Shown: piece after piece, positions 1 through 9,048 of the stretch
Numbering within the stretch: position 1 is the stretch's first letter
Layout: every line of letters begins with the position of its first letter
Assembly: GCA_963977185.1 (NCBI GenBank)
Contig: CAXBNV010000013.1
Span: forward strand, 1 to 39,466
Direction: 5' to 3'
Origin: CAXBNV01 sp963977185
GTDB lineage: Bacteria > Pseudomonadota > Gammaproteobacteria > JAGOUU01
DNA length: 39,466 nt
Translations under genes and position numbers: made by a program
Notes under the pieces: model-generated
The model's input: only the letters and a program-made list of their open reading frames with translations
The model's database searches: none
What the model was told of the DNA's origin: nothing

Positions 1-70
1 AAATAACAATATATAAATAACAATATATAAATAACAATATATAAATAACAATATATAAATAACAATATAC
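1..70. repeat. 14-bp tandem repeat, five copies
   Basis: Five contiguous copies of the unit AAATAACAATATAT. The first four are exact and the fifth ends in AC instead of AT. The array runs off the window start, so the copy number is a minimum. It lies about 100 bases upstream of the ankyrin gene. The remaining bases to 177 are very AT-rich and show no clear gene or strong promoter. The unit is not a multiple of three, and no reading frame passes through it. It resembles the variable-number repeats used for strain typing in related intracellular bacteria. Confidence 0.9.
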
Positions 71-177
71 TAATAGTATATTATATTTATCATGTTGGAA
101 TATTATAATATTATTGTTATAAAAGAATATAATAGTTACAATGAGCTTATTATTATATATTTATTATATCAAGCCAT

Positions 178-648
178 ATGCTAAATTCTTTTACAAATGA
201 ATATTCAGTAATTTATAACTTAGAAAAACACAGCTTATTTTGGGCTATTCATAATAATGATATTGAAAAACTAAAAGGCTTAATGGAAGCTGAAGAAAAT
301 AATATAGATATATTAGAAACTAAGAATATTAGAGGGTTAACAACTTTACATTACGCAGTAAGATTCTGCAATATAGACACTCTTCATTTTTTACTAAATA
401 AGTCATCAGGTAAATATATCGATATTCTTGATGAAGATAAAAACACTTTACTTCACACTGCTATTAATATTAATAATCCTCAAAAAGTACAAGCTATCAT
501 TAATCATAATCCTGAGTTAAAACTAAGAAATAATGAAAATTTAACTCCTATATGTTTAGCAAGACAAATCAAAAATCTAAACCATAAGATTAAAACAATG
601 CTTAAAGAATATATAGCATTATATAAAAAATTAAATATAGTTAAATAA
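178..648 (+). CDS. small ankyrin-repeat protein
   Basis: A 156-residue protein built of about three to four ankyrin-like helix-turn-helix units. The clearest are residues 53-80 (GLTTLHYAV followed by NIDTLHFLL) and residues 89-115 (NTLLHTAI then QKVQAIINHNPE). Partial units lie at 19-40 and 121-131. No signal peptide or membrane segment is visible. Ankyrin proteins bind other proteins, and in intracellular gammaproteobacteria they are often secreted effectors, but nothing here proves secretion. The ATG at 178 has no strong ribosome-binding site. The gene converges on the DUF2065 gene, and its last codons lie inside a long palindrome that probably acts as a terminator. The ankyrin fold is fairly certain; the function is unknown. 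Confidence 0.75.
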   Translation: MLNSFTNEYSVIYNLEKHSLFWAIHNNDIEKLKGLMEAEENNIDILETKNIRGLTTLHYAVRFCNIDTLHFLLNKSSGKYIDILDEDKNTLLHTAININNPQKVQAIINHNPELKLRNNENLTPICLARQIKNLNHKIKTMLKEYIALYKKLNIVK

Positions 649-671
649 TTATTTAACTATATTTAATTTTT
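626..671. terminator. 46-bp perfect palindrome, probable bidirectional terminator
   Basis: The segment is a perfect inverted repeat of 23-base arms with no unpaired centre, so about four bases would form the RNA loop. It is flanked by A on the left and T on the right, which gives U-runs on both strands. It overlaps the last eight codons of the ankyrin gene and lies just past the stop of the convergent DUF2065 gene. The position and the A/T tails fit a shared terminator, although the stem holds only two G-C pairs. Confidence 0.7.
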
Positions 672-678
672 CTTTATT

Positions 679-906
679 TTAATCCATTAAAATATCTGCA
701 TTATAATCAAAGCCTAAATAACTTACAATGCCTAGAAAAACTACTCCTAAAAATATACTTAACAGACCTATGTTTCTAATAAATTTATCATCTTTTTCAG
801 TAATATTTAAGATATATTCCCGCCATTTTGAAGGGCTAATGAAAGGGAATAAACCTTCTAATATTAAAAATATTGCTATTGCCTGTAATAAAGTAAAAAA
901 AGTCAT
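679..906 (-). CDS. DUF2065 family small inner-membrane protein (YjeT-like)
   Basis: A 75-residue protein with two hydrophobic helices (about residues 3-23 and 45-66) joined by a charged loop containing SPSKWREYI, the typical layout of the DUF2065/YjeT family. In E. coli the homologue also lies just downstream of hflC, so position supports the call. The biochemical role of the family is not known. The gene ends the long minus-strand block, 33 bases after the hflC stop, and is probably cotranscribed with it. The full family length appears to be present. Confidence 0.85.
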   Translation of the reverse strand: MTFFTLLQAIAIFLILEGLFPFISPSKWREYILNITEKDDKFIRNIGLLSIFLGVVFLGIVSYLGFDYNADILMD

Positions 907-939
907 ATTATGTTTTTTATTTTAAATATATTTATTGTA

Positions 940-1869
940 TTAATTTTTATTATTTTCAGACTTTTTATTCGCTGATAACTCTATATTTTGTTTATTAAAA
1001 TATTTGAAAAAATCTGAATCAGGACTTAACAATAACAAATTTTCATTACTATTAAATATTTTTTCATAAGATTGCATGCTCTTAAAGAACTGATAAAATT
1101 CAGGATCTTGACTATAAGAGTTTGCATAAATTTCAGCAGCTTTAGCATCTGCAGTACCCCTGATTTTTTTAGCATTACTTTTTGCGCCAGAAACAATTTC
1201 AACTACTTCTCTATCAGTATTTGATCTTATTTTCATTGCCAACTTACGCCCTTCTGCTCTATGTTCATTTGCAACTGCTTCTCTTTTAGTTCTCATTCTT
1301 GAGTAAACAGAATCTTGTACCTCTTTTGGTAAATCGATTCTTTTTATACGCATGTCAAATACATCAATACCTAATGATGAAGCTTTTGATTGTAATGACT
1401 TTAAAACATTAAGCATGATTTGCTCTCTATCTTGAGATATTACTTGAGCAATAGTTTTTTGCCCGAATTCTCCTTTAAGCGCATCTGATACTCTTGGCTT
1501 TAATAATTCTTCTGTTTTATAAGTGTAATTATTTGTTACAAGATAGTACTGCTTGTAGTCTTTAATTTTCCATTTAACAAAGTAATCCACAAATACAAAT
1601 TTCTGCTCTTTAGTTGGAACTTTTTGAGGCTCAGAAGTAAGAGTGCGAAGTCTAGTATCAAATAAAACTACTTGAGTGATTGCTGGAACTTTAAACTGTA
1701 GCCCAGGAGCATATATTTTAGGATTATCACCATTCTCTGTATTGATTTTTCCTAAAGTTTTAACAAAAGCAACATACCTTTGATCAACTATAAAAAAAGT
1801 TGATAAAAATATAACTAATATTAATAATATTACCAAACCAATTTTTGTAAATAATTTATTACTGAACAT
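940..1869 (-). CDS. hflC: HflC, modulator of the FtsH protease
   Basis: A 309-residue SPFH/band-7 protein. It has an N-terminal membrane anchor (about residues 10-28), the start of the periplasmic domain at DQRYVAFVKTLGKI, and a long charged helical region (about 190-250) with EHRAEGRKLAMKIRS, typical of HflC. HflC and HflK form a large membrane complex that encloses and regulates the FtsH protease. The gene starts 8 bases after the hflK stop, with an AAGG ribosome-binding site inside that junction, so it is translated from the same message. The C-terminal tail is short and Asn/Lys-rich, which is common in this AT-rich genome. No key feature appears missing. Confidence 0.96.
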   Translation of the reverse strand: MFSNKLFTKIGLVILLILVIFLSTFFIVDQRYVAFVKTLGKINTENGDNPKIYAPGLQFKVPAITQVVLFDTRLRTLTSEPQKVPTKEQKFVFVDYFVKWKIKDYKQYYLVTNNYTYKTEELLKPRVSDALKGEFGQKTIAQVISQDREQIMLNVLKSLQSKASSLGIDVFDMRIKRIDLPKEVQDSVYSRMRTKREAVANEHRAEGRKLAMKIRSNTDREVVEIVSGAKSNAKKIRGTADAKAAEIYANSYSQDPEFYQFFKSMQSYEKIFNSNENLLLLSPDSDFFKYFNKQNIELSANKKSENNKN

Positions 1870-1877
1870 TTTAAACC

Positions 1878-3179
1878 TTACCCTGCGTTATTCCATCTAG
1901 AATTAGTGCTTGACCCATTTGAGCTTGAACTATCTGAGCCCCATCTGTTATTTGTATCTCTGTTCTTATTTCTTTCAAGATTTTCACTTCTTGTAACAGA
2001 TTTAATACTTGGACTTTTCTTGTCTATAATTTTATCTAAAATATCCATTTCTCTATTGCTAGTGCTAGCAAAGTCTTTCAATAGTTCTTGGTTATTTTTT
2101 ACTAACTGATTAGATAATTTATCCCAAGGAATGTAAAGCATGTTATTTGATGCTTTACTATCAATAAACACTTTAGGAGTTTTCTCTAATATATTTTGCA
2201 TTGCAGATAAATACATTCTACTTCTGGTAACAATTGGAGCTTTTTTATATTCAGGTAGTAAAGAATCAAATTTCGATACCTCTCCTTGTGCCTCAAAAAC
2301 TACTTTTTTAGAATATGCTTCGGCTTCTTGTATATATGCAATTGCTTCACCTTCAGCATAAGGTAGCTGCTTTAATCTATAAGCTTCTGCTTGGTTTTGA
2401 TACTTAACTTCATCTTCTTGCGCTTGTATTGCATCATTAAAAGCTTCTTTCACTGCATTAGGTGGTTGAACAGAAAGAATTTCAACTCCTTTAATATCAA
2501 GCCCTGATTTATAGCTTTTAAGAATAGGCGCTAAAGAATCATATATCTTATCACCTAGTTGACCGCCTTTACTTACAGTGGTTAAAACCTCATCTAAACT
2601 AGAATCAGCAATAACTTGTCTTATTGAGCTTCTTGTTGCTTCTGTTAAACTTTCTACAGGATCTTTAACATTAAATAAATAATCATGTAAATTACCAATT
2701 TTATATTGTACAACTAATGATAGCTTAACTATATTAACATTCTTTGTAATTAACTCATCTTCAAAACTTTTTTGATTTACTGCGCTTGTGTTTACTATTT
2801 CTGTTCTATAGATAAAAGGAAAAACCCAGTGTGGTCCTGGTCCTTCTGTATTTGTATATTTACCAAATCTAAAAACAGCAGCTTCTTCACTTGGATTTAC
2901 TTTATAAAAACCCATTATCCCTATCATTAAAACTAAAACAACAGCGATAAGTCCTAGTATAAATCCTATCCCTGTGTTGTTTACTCCATTACCCCAATTA
3001 AAGTTACCACCAGATCCACCTGATTTTTTATTTCCAAAAATGCTGCTTAGCTGCTTTTGAAATTTTTTAAATACTTCATCAAGATTTGGTGGCCCTTGAT
3101 CATTTTTATTTTTGTCATCATTCTGATTCCAGTTATACAACGTAGAAGAAGACTCTTTATTTTTTTTAAAGATATTCAT
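1878..3179 (-). CDS. hflK: HflK, modulator of the FtsH protease
   Basis: A 433-residue SPFH/band-7 protein. A polar N-terminal tail contains GPPNLDEVFKKF, a conserved HflK feature, followed by a Gly/Asn-rich stretch. One membrane helix lies at about residues 72-91. The SPFH domain begins at about 93 (FYKVNPSEEAAVFRFGKY), and the helical region near 250-300 contains QAEAYRLKQLPYAEGEA. The C-terminal 40 residues are a low-complexity Ser/Asn/Arg tail. It partners HflC around FtsH in the inner membrane, with most of the protein in the periplasm. It is preceded by hflX with a 39-base gap, the same order as in E. coli hfq-hflX-hflK-hflC. Confidence 0.96.
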   Translation of the reverse strand: MNIFKKNKESSSTLYNWNQNDDKNKNDQGPPNLDEVFKKFQKQLSSIFGNKKSGGSGGNFNWGNGVNNTGIGFILGLIAVVLVLMIGIMGFYKVNPSEEAAVFRFGKYTNTEGPGPHWVFPFIYRTEIVNTSAVNQKSFEDELITKNVNIVKLSLVVQYKIGNLHDYLFNVKDPVESLTEATRSSIRQVIADSSLDEVLTTVSKGGQLGDKIYDSLAPILKSYKSGLDIKGVEILSVQPPNAVKEAFNDAIQAQEDEVKYQNQAEAYRLKQLPYAEGEAIAYIQEAEAYSKKVVFEAQGEVSKFDSLLPEYKKAPIVTRSRMYLSAMQNILEKTPKVFIDSKASNNMLYIPWDKLSNQLVKNNQELLKDFASTSNREMDILDKIIDKKSPSIKSVTRSENLERNKNRDTNNRWGSDSSSSNGSSTNSRWNNAG

Positions 3180-3218
3180 AATTATCCTAAGAAGATTCCT
3201 ATCACTTATTCTAAATAT

Positions 3219-4508
3219 TTATTTGCTTGTTACAAATTTTTGCCAGATATCATCAATAAAAATTTTATTTAATTTATGAATTGATATTTTTATTTCCAGC
3301 TCCCAATAATTATTATCTATACACTCGCAATTTACAACTGCATTTTCATAATATAACTCTGATCGTTCTTTAGCATACTCAAAAGGCAATTTTAAAATTA
3401 AATGAACAACTCCATAACTAAGACGATTAGCTATTGCATCTTTAACTAAATTCATTCCTTTTCTTAATACAGAAGAAACCCATACTTTCTGAATATCTCC
3501 AGATTTATCTAATTCCGTATATGGTTTTTCTATATTTCTAAGCTTATCAATTTTATTATAAACCTCAATCGTAGCAATGTTCAATGCTTTAATTTCTTTT
3601 AGCACTGTTTTCACATGATGTATTTTATTAATATAGTTTGGATCACTTAAGTCTATAACGTGTAATAACAAATCAGAAAGAACAGTTTCTTCTAATGTAG
3701 CTCTAAAAGCAGAAACTAATTTATGTGGTAAATTATTTATAAATCCCACTGTATCAACCAAAATGACATTACCTATTCCTGGAACATTTAGTCTTCTAAT
3801 TTTAGGATCTAAAGTTGCGAATAATTTATTAGCGGTATATGCTTGCTTGGCATTTAATAATGAATTAAACAGTGTAGATTTTCCAGCATTGGTATACCCT
3901 ATTAGAGATACAGTATAAACTTCTGCCTTTTTTCTAGAAACACGACTTAAATTACGTTTTTTTCTAACCTTATCTAAGCGCTGTTTTATATGAGAAATTC
4001 TACCAGCTAGTAATCTTCTATCTGTTTCTAATTGAGTTTCTCCAGGCCCTCTTAAACCTATGCCGCCTTTTTGTCTTTCTAGATGAGTCCATCCTCTAAT
4101 TAATCTTGTTGACATATGCTCTAATTGCGCTAATTCTACTTGAAGTTTACCTTCAAAAGTTTGAGCTCTTTTAGCAAATATATCTAAAATTAACCCTATT
4201 CTATCTACAACTCTACAGCAACAAGCTTTTTCTATATTACGTTCCTGAGCAGGTGATAATTCATGATTAAATATGATTAAATTAGCTTTATTTGCATCTA
4301 CAGATTGTTTGATTTCTTCTAATTTACCAGACCCAACATAATATTTAGGATCTGGCGAACTTCTTGTGCCAGTTGCGTAATCTTTAATCTCTGCGTCAGT
4401 TGAATTGACTAACTCGATAAATTCTTGATTATTTTCTTGAAAATCAATATCTCCAAAATTGACATGTACTAATACACAAATTTCGCCGCCTTTAGGACGC
4501 TCTAACAC
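3219..4508 (-). CDS. hflX: HflX ribosome-splitting GTPase
   Basis: A 429-residue GTPase. The N-terminal nucleotide-binding-like domain contains the signature HELSPAQERNIEKACCCRVVDR, then the region RLIRGWTHLERQKGGIGLRGPGE. The G domain has GYTNAGKS (Walker A), DTVGF (G3) and NKID (G4). HflX binds ribosomes and splits stalled or heat-damaged 70S particles. The chosen start is GTG at 4508, because MLERPKGGEICVLVHV aligns with the family N terminus and AGAGG sits 6 bases upstream. No in-frame ATG fits better. The gene is 49 bases after hfq in the same direction. Confidence 0.96.
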   Translation of the reverse strand: MLERPKGGEICVLVHVNFGDIDFQENNQEFIELVNSTDAEIKDYATGTRSSPDPKYYVGSGKLEEIKQSVDANKANLIIFNHELSPAQERNIEKACCCRVVDRIGLILDIFAKRAQTFEGKLQVELAQLEHMSTRLIRGWTHLERQKGGIGLRGPGETQLETDRRLLAGRISHIKQRLDKVRKKRNLSRVSRKKAEVYTVSLIGYTNAGKSTLFNSLLNAKQAYTANKLFATLDPKIRRLNVPGIGNVILVDTVGFINNLPHKLVSAFRATLEETVLSDLLLHVIDLSDPNYINKIHHVKTVLKEIKALNIATIEVYNKIDKLRNIEKPYTELDKSGDIQKVWVSSVLRKGMNLVKDAIANRLSYGVVHLILKLPFEYAKERSELYYENAVVNCECIDNNYWELEIKISIHKLNKIFIDDIWQKFVTSK

Positions 4509-4557
4509 ATAAACCTCTTATTATTAATACGAATGAAAGATAAAATAATATATAACT

Positions 4558-4806
4558 TTATTCAGATTCTACTTCCATAGAATCAGAAGTGATCATTTTT
4601 ACATTTCTAGCTGGAACTATAGTGGATATAGCGTGCTTGTAAACCATTTGGTTAACAGTGTTTTTAAGAATAATAACAAATTGATCAAATGAATCAACTA
4701 GTCCTTGAAGCTTTATTCCATTAACTAAATAAATAGAAACAGAAACTTTTTCTTTTCTAAGGGAATTTAAAAATGGGTCTTGTAACGCTTGGCCTTTGTT
4801 GGACAT
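4558..4806 (-). CDS. hfq: Hfq RNA chaperone
   Basis: An 82-residue Sm-like protein. Sm1 covers about residues 10-47 (LQDPFLNSLRKEKVSVSIYLVNGIKLQG begins it), and Sm2 contains YKHAISTIVPAR, equivalent to the classic YKHAISTVVP. Gln8 and the FDQF segment of the proximal RNA-binding face are present. Hfq is a hexamer that pairs small RNAs with mRNAs and is a global regulator. The C-terminal tail is short and acidic, ending in MEVESE. The ATG has a strong AGGAGA site 6 bases upstream, and a good sigma-70 promoter lies in the gap after miaA, so hfq can be expressed on its own as well as from the operon. Confidence 0.98.
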   Translation of the reverse strand: MSNKGQALQDPFLNSLRKEKVSVSIYLVNGIKLQGLVDSFDQFVIILKNTVNQMVYKHAISTIVPARNVKMITSDSMEVESE

Positions 4807-4881
4807 TATTATTCTCTCCTAACTTATTATTATTATGAACAATTAACACCTCATAGATTTTCCTATTAGGTACTATAACGT

Positions 4882-4910
4882 AGTATACACGCTAATTATT
4901 AAATTAACAA
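4882..4910 (-). promoter_or_regulatory. sigma-70 promoter for hfq
   Basis: Read on the minus strand, a -35 box TTGTTA (4905-4910) is followed by a 17-base spacer and a -10 box TATACT (4882-4887). Transcription would start near 4875 and leave a leader of about 70 bases before hfq. The promoter sits between the miaA stop and the hfq start. An internal hfq promoter is also known in E. coli. Confidence 0.75.
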
Positions 4911-4923
4911 AAATATTAATATT

Positions 4924-5856
4924 TTATATTAACTGATTTAATAGTACTTTGTCTAATATATCATCTTTTAAATTATCTAAGTAAAAAAATTTATTATCTT
5001 TTTCTAATTTTCTAATCCATGTAAACTGACGTTTGGCAAGCTGTCTTGTTGCTGCTATAGATTTTTCTACCATTTCATCATAATCTAACTCACCTTTCAA
5101 GTATTGCCATGCTTGTTTATAACCAACACTTCTAATAGAAGGCATATTTAAATCTAAATCTTTTCTATTATATAAATTTTCTACTTCTTTAATAAATCCC
5201 TGATCTAACATATCATGGAATCTTTTTGCTATATTTTCATGTAATTCTTTTCTTGATTCAGGATATATAACTATATTTGTAACATCATAATTACTTAAAA
5301 TACTTTCTGAATTATTTTTAAAGCTAGATATAGGTTTGCCTGAAACATAATAAACTTCTAAAGCTCTTAAAATTCTTTGTGTATCATTTCCATGAATTTT
5401 TTTAACAGATTCTTGATCTATTTTAGATAACTCTTCATATAAATAGTCAAGACCTTTAGCTTTTAATAATATATCTAATTTTTTTCTAATATTTATGTCG
5501 CTAGGCGGCATATCTCCTAAGCCATTAAATAAAGCATTAAAATACATCATTGTTCCGCCAACTAATATCGGAATTTTATTATTGCCATGTATTTCTATAA
5601 TATTAGTTTTAACATCTTTACAAAAGTCACCAACAGAATAAGAATCATATGGCTCTAATATATCAACTAATCTATGAGGAACTTGCTTTAATATATCACT
5701 ACCTGGCTTGCCTGTACCGATATTCATACCTTTATAAATCATTGCTGAATCAACACTAATTATTTCATAATTAGATTTTTTAACTAATTCTATTGCTAAA
5801 TTAGTTTTTCCTGATGCTGTTGGTCCTAAAAGACATAAAACTTTCATTGTGCTCAT
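4924..5856 (-). CDS. miaA: MiaA tRNA dimethylallyltransferase
   Basis: About 310 residues from the chosen ATG at 5856; a GTG at 5904 would add 16 residues that look unlike the family N terminus. The enzyme transfers a dimethylallyl group to N6 of A37 in tRNAs that read UNN codons. Visible motifs are the P-loop GPTASGKT, DSAMIYKGMNIGTGKP (substrate and tRNA site), VGGTMMYFNAL, and RSVGYKQAW with the C-terminal RQLAKRQFTWIR. The length matches the family. It follows mutL by about 59 bases and precedes hfq, the classic order. Neither candidate start has a strong ribosome-binding site. Confidence 0.96.
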   Translation of the reverse strand: MSTMKVLCLLGPTASGKTNLAIELVKKSNYEIISVDSAMIYKGMNIGTGKPGSDILKQVPHRLVDILEPYDSYSVGDFCKDVKTNIIEIHGNNKIPILVGGTMMYFNALFNGLGDMPPSDINIRKKLDILLKAKGLDYLYEELSKIDQESVKKIHGNDTQRILRALEVYYVSGKPISSFKNNSESILSNYDVTNIVIYPESRKELHENIAKRFHDMLDQGFIKEVENLYNRKDLDLNMPSIRSVGYKQAWQYLKGELDYDEMVEKSIAATRQLAKRQFTWIRKLEKDNKFFYLDNLKDDILDKVLLNQLI

Positions 5857-5915
5857 AAAAATACTAGTAATAAATCTAAGTAAATCATTGCCGCATAATA
5901 ACACAGATTAATATA

Positions 5916-7799
5916 TTAGACATCATCATGAGCCAATAAATTGATTTGCATAAGAATTGATGCATTTAGTTCTGAATAAAATTTAAATTTATTTATTGAT
6001 TTAACATCTTTATTTTTAATAACCTTATCCCCTAAACTTGTAATCATCTTAGTTTGCTCTGTAATACTATAGTTATTACATAACCTACCAAAAGCAATAC
6101 TGGCGAGTTTAAAAACAAAATTATGAATAATATCTTGTTTAAATATACTAGCATCGACAATATGATTCTCTAAAAACTTATATAAGATATCTAATAATAT
6201 ATCTATATCTGCATATTTTAATTCATCTGGTATTTTTTTTAATATAAAAACATTATTATATATTTCAAACTCAAAACCTAAATTATCTAAAGCGTCTTTT
6301 ACATTTTGATTTTCAAACTTTAATATTAATTTATTACTAATAATAACTTTAGGAAAAACAATTAAATTAAAATTAGAAAGTTTTTGATTTAAATTTATTT
6401 TATTCATTATTTGTAAATAAACATAATACGCATAAGCATTAGATATATTCAAAATAAATAATTTGTTATCTGAATTTTTAGTTAATAAAAATTTATTATC
6501 TATTTGCTCAATAATTTCACCAAAATAACTTTCCTCATGATTTGATAACAAGCTTTTTTCTACATGCTTATTTTCAATTTCAAAAAGATTATATGATTTG
6601 TTTGATTTATTTGCTTTAAAACTACTATGACTAGTATTTAATTTATCTAAAACACTATAATTATATTTATTATTATTACTTTGATTTTCAGATATATTTT
6701 TAAATAAATCAGCTCTGCTGTTTTTTTCTTTTATATTATGATTGATTAAATTATTTTCTATTATACTGCTTGATATAATATTATCTTTTTGATCACATTC
6801 ATCTAAAACCGTTATTAATTTTTGTCTAATAATACTATATATATAATAAGAGTTCTGGAATCTGACTTCATATTTGCTTGGATGCACATTCACATCTACT
6901 AATTTAGGATCTATATCTATAAAAATAACAAAACTTGGATAACGACCTTTTGGTATTTTATCTTGATATATACTTTTGATTGCGCTTGATAATAATTTAT
7001 CTTTAACTATTCGATTATTTAAAAAAACATATTGCTTATCAGAGTTACTATAATTAATATCAGTATTACCAATCCAACCTGAAAGCTTAATATCTCCATC
7101 AAAAGATTCAAAATATTTAGAATTATTCAAAAACTGAGAGCCTAATATTTTTTTAATTCTTTGATCTTTGATATCTTGGATATCTGCTTTATTAAATCGA
7201 TAAATTTGCTTACTGTTATTAATAAAAGTAAATCCAACTGAAAAATTACTTAAAATTATTCTGTTCACAATATCTAAAATATGCTGATTTTCTGTTTTTT
7301 CTGATTTTAAAAATCTTTTCCTAGCTGGAGTATTATAAAATAAATTTTCTATAATAAGGCTAGTTCCTTGATTATGGCTTGCTGCATATATTTGTAGCTC
7401 ATTAGATATTTCATAAGCTTTATCAGAATTTATATTCTTAGATATTAATTTAAAATTAGATACTGATGCAATGCTTGATAAAGCCTCACCTCTAAAACCA
7501 AAACTAGACAAACTGTTTAAATCATTAATCTTTGAAATTTTACTTGTGGCATGCTCTGACATAGCTAAAGGTAAATCATTTTTATGAATACCTACACCAT
7601 CATCTTTAATATGTATTAAATCAATACCGTAATTTTTAACTTCTATCCTAATATTGTTAGCTTTTGCATCTAAAGAATTTTCAACAAGCTCTTTTATAAC
7701 ATTAGCTGGACGCTCAATAACTTCTCCTGCTGCGATTTGATTAGCTACTATACTATCTAATTTACTAATGCGTGCGTGGTTATTTACTTCTATAGCCAT
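5916..7799 (-). CDS. mutL: MutL DNA mismatch repair protein
   Basis: A 627-residue GHKL ATPase that couples MutS mismatch recognition to downstream strand removal. The N-terminal domain is well conserved: IAAGEVIERPANVIKELVENSLDA, then DDGVGI, then ATSKI and GFRGEAL. The transducer domain includes VDVNVHPSKYEVRF near residue 300. A long Asn/Ser/Lys-rich linker covers about residues 335-420. The C-terminal dimerisation domain (about 425-627) is strongly diverged. I see neither the usual DQHAAHER-like segment nor an endonuclease motif, so it is probably a non-nuclease MutL as in E. coli. It lies between amiB and miaA, as in many gammaproteobacteria. Confidence 0.95.
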   Translation of the reverse strand: MAIEVNNHARISKLDSIVANQIAAGEVIERPANVIKELVENSLDAKANNIRIEVKNYGIDLIHIKDDGVGIHKNDLPLAMSEHATSKISKINDLNSLSSFGFRGEALSSIASVSNFKLISKNINSDKAYEISNELQIYAASHNQGTSLIIENLFYNTPARKRFLKSEKTENQHILDIVNRIILSNFSVGFTFINNSKQIYRFNKADIQDIKDQRIKKILGSQFLNNSKYFESFDGDIKLSGWIGNTDINYSNSDKQYVFLNNRIVKDKLLSSAIKSIYQDKIPKGRYPSFVIFIDIDPKLVDVNVHPSKYEVRFQNSYYIYSIIRQKLITVLDECDQKDNIISSSIIENNLINHNIKEKNSRADLFKNISENQSNNNKYNYSVLDKLNTSHSSFKANKSNKSYNLFEIENKHVEKSLLSNHEESYFGEIIEQIDNKFLLTKNSDNKLFILNISNAYAYYVYLQIMNKINLNQKLSNFNLIVFPKVIISNKLILKFENQNVKDALDNLGFEFEIYNNVFILKKIPDELKYADIDILLDILYKFLENHIVDASIFKQDIIHNFVFKLASIAFGRLCNNYSITEQTKMITSLGDKVIKNKDVKSINKFKFYSELNASILMQINLLAHDDV

Positions 7800-7813
7800 T
7801 TTATATAAATCTT

Positions 7814-9022
7814 CTAACTTTTATTCTGATACTTTGATTTTACATTGCTTGCCTGAAGAATGTCATTAAATTTATTCTGATTTATATTATATTTCTCAAA
7901 TTTATTAAAGTATTGATATATGCTTTCTGCTATGTTTTTAGCTATTTTATTTTGAAATTGTGAAGATCTTAATTTTAACTCACCTTTGTAATTTGATATA
8001 AATCCTGTTTCTATTAATATAGAAGGTATATCTGGTGACTTTAAAACTAAAAAACCCGCCTGTTCAACATAACGTTTATGTATAGTTGTTATATTTCTTA
8101 AACTAGCTAATACTGTACTAGCTAAATTATAACTATATGTTTTTGTTGCCGTTTGAGATAAATCTAATAATACATGTGCCAACATATCATCTTTATCATC
8201 CAAATTAACTCCTCCTAATAAATCTGCATTATTCTCACTATCAGCAAGCCATCTTGCAAGCTCACTGGTAGCCCCTTTATCTGATAAAGTAAATACAGAT
8301 GCACCATGAACTCTTTTATCTGTAAACCCATCTGCGTGTATTGATATAAATAAATTGGCGTTATAATCTCTTGCAAGCTGAATTCTTTTTCTTAAACCAA
8401 TATAATAATCACCTTTTCTGATCAAAATAGGCTCTATATCTTTATATAATTTTAAATAATTATATAAATTTTTTGCTATATTATACGTTACATCTTTTTC
8501 ATAAGTACCCCCAGGACCTATGGCTCCAGGATCCTCACCACCGTGCCCTGCATCTATTGCAATAATAAATTTTTTATTGTGTTTTACTATATGATTTTGA
8601 TTTTGGTTTTCTTGTATATTTAAATCCACTACTAATCTATGGCTATATATTGTATTTGGATTTAATTTAAATACTTTATAATCAATATTTGATATATTTT
8701 TATCTAAATCAAAAACAAGTCTTAATTTATCTTTATTTTGATAATATCCAAATCTTGTTTTATTTAAAAGATGATTTACTTTAGGAATTTCTTGTATTTT
8801 TTGTTTTAAACGGCCATCTAAATTCGATACTTGATTTAAATCTATGACTAATCTTGAAGGATTTTTTAAAAAAATTTTGGAATAATCAACCTGACTGTCT
8901 AAGTCAAAAACAACTCGAATTCCATCAGGCTGCCTCCAAATTCTTATGTCTTGAACTTTATTAAGAGAATAATAACTACAACTAAAAAATATGTTTATTA
9001 CTATAAAAATTAATTTATACAT
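7814..9022 (-). CDS. amiB: N-acetylmuramoyl-L-alanine amidase, AmiB/AmiC type
   Basis: A 402-residue periplasmic cell-wall hydrolase that cuts the amide bond between MurNAc and the stem peptide to separate daughter cells. A short hydrophobic N terminus (about residues 3-16) acts as the export signal. An AMIN domain spans about 22-135 (IRIWRQPDGIRVVFDL, then RLVFDL). The Amidase_3 domain runs from about 152 to 380. Its zinc and catalytic residues are visible as His160 in DAGHGGEDPGAIG, Glu175, His229 in SIHADGF, and the late Glu in LIETGFISN. No LysM domain is present. It is placed between mutL and lpxC, so it also neighbours the division genes. The start is ATG. Confidence 0.93.
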   Translation of the reverse strand: MYKLIFIVINIFFSCSYYSLNKVQDIRIWRQPDGIRVVFDLDSQVDYSKIFLKNPSRLVIDLNQVSNLDGRLKQKIQEIPKVNHLLNKTRFGYYQNKDKLRLVFDLDKNISNIDYKVFKLNPNTIYSHRLVVDLNIQENQNQNHIVKHNKKFIIAIDAGHGGEDPGAIGPGGTYEKDVTYNIAKNLYNYLKLYKDIEPILIRKGDYYIGLRKRIQLARDYNANLFISIHADGFTDKRVHGASVFTLSDKGATSELARWLADSENNADLLGGVNLDDKDDMLAHVLLDLSQTATKTYSYNLASTVLASLRNITTIHKRYVEQAGFLVLKSPDIPSILIETGFISNYKGELKLRSSQFQNKIAKNIAESIYQYFNKFEKYNINQNKFNDILQASNVKSKYQNKS

Positions 9023-9048
9023 AATTTAGCTCAGTAAAATAATAACCC

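Noticed and set aside
1..70. CRISPR array
   Set aside because: The repeat units are directly adjacent, with no unique spacers, and the unit is only 14 bases.
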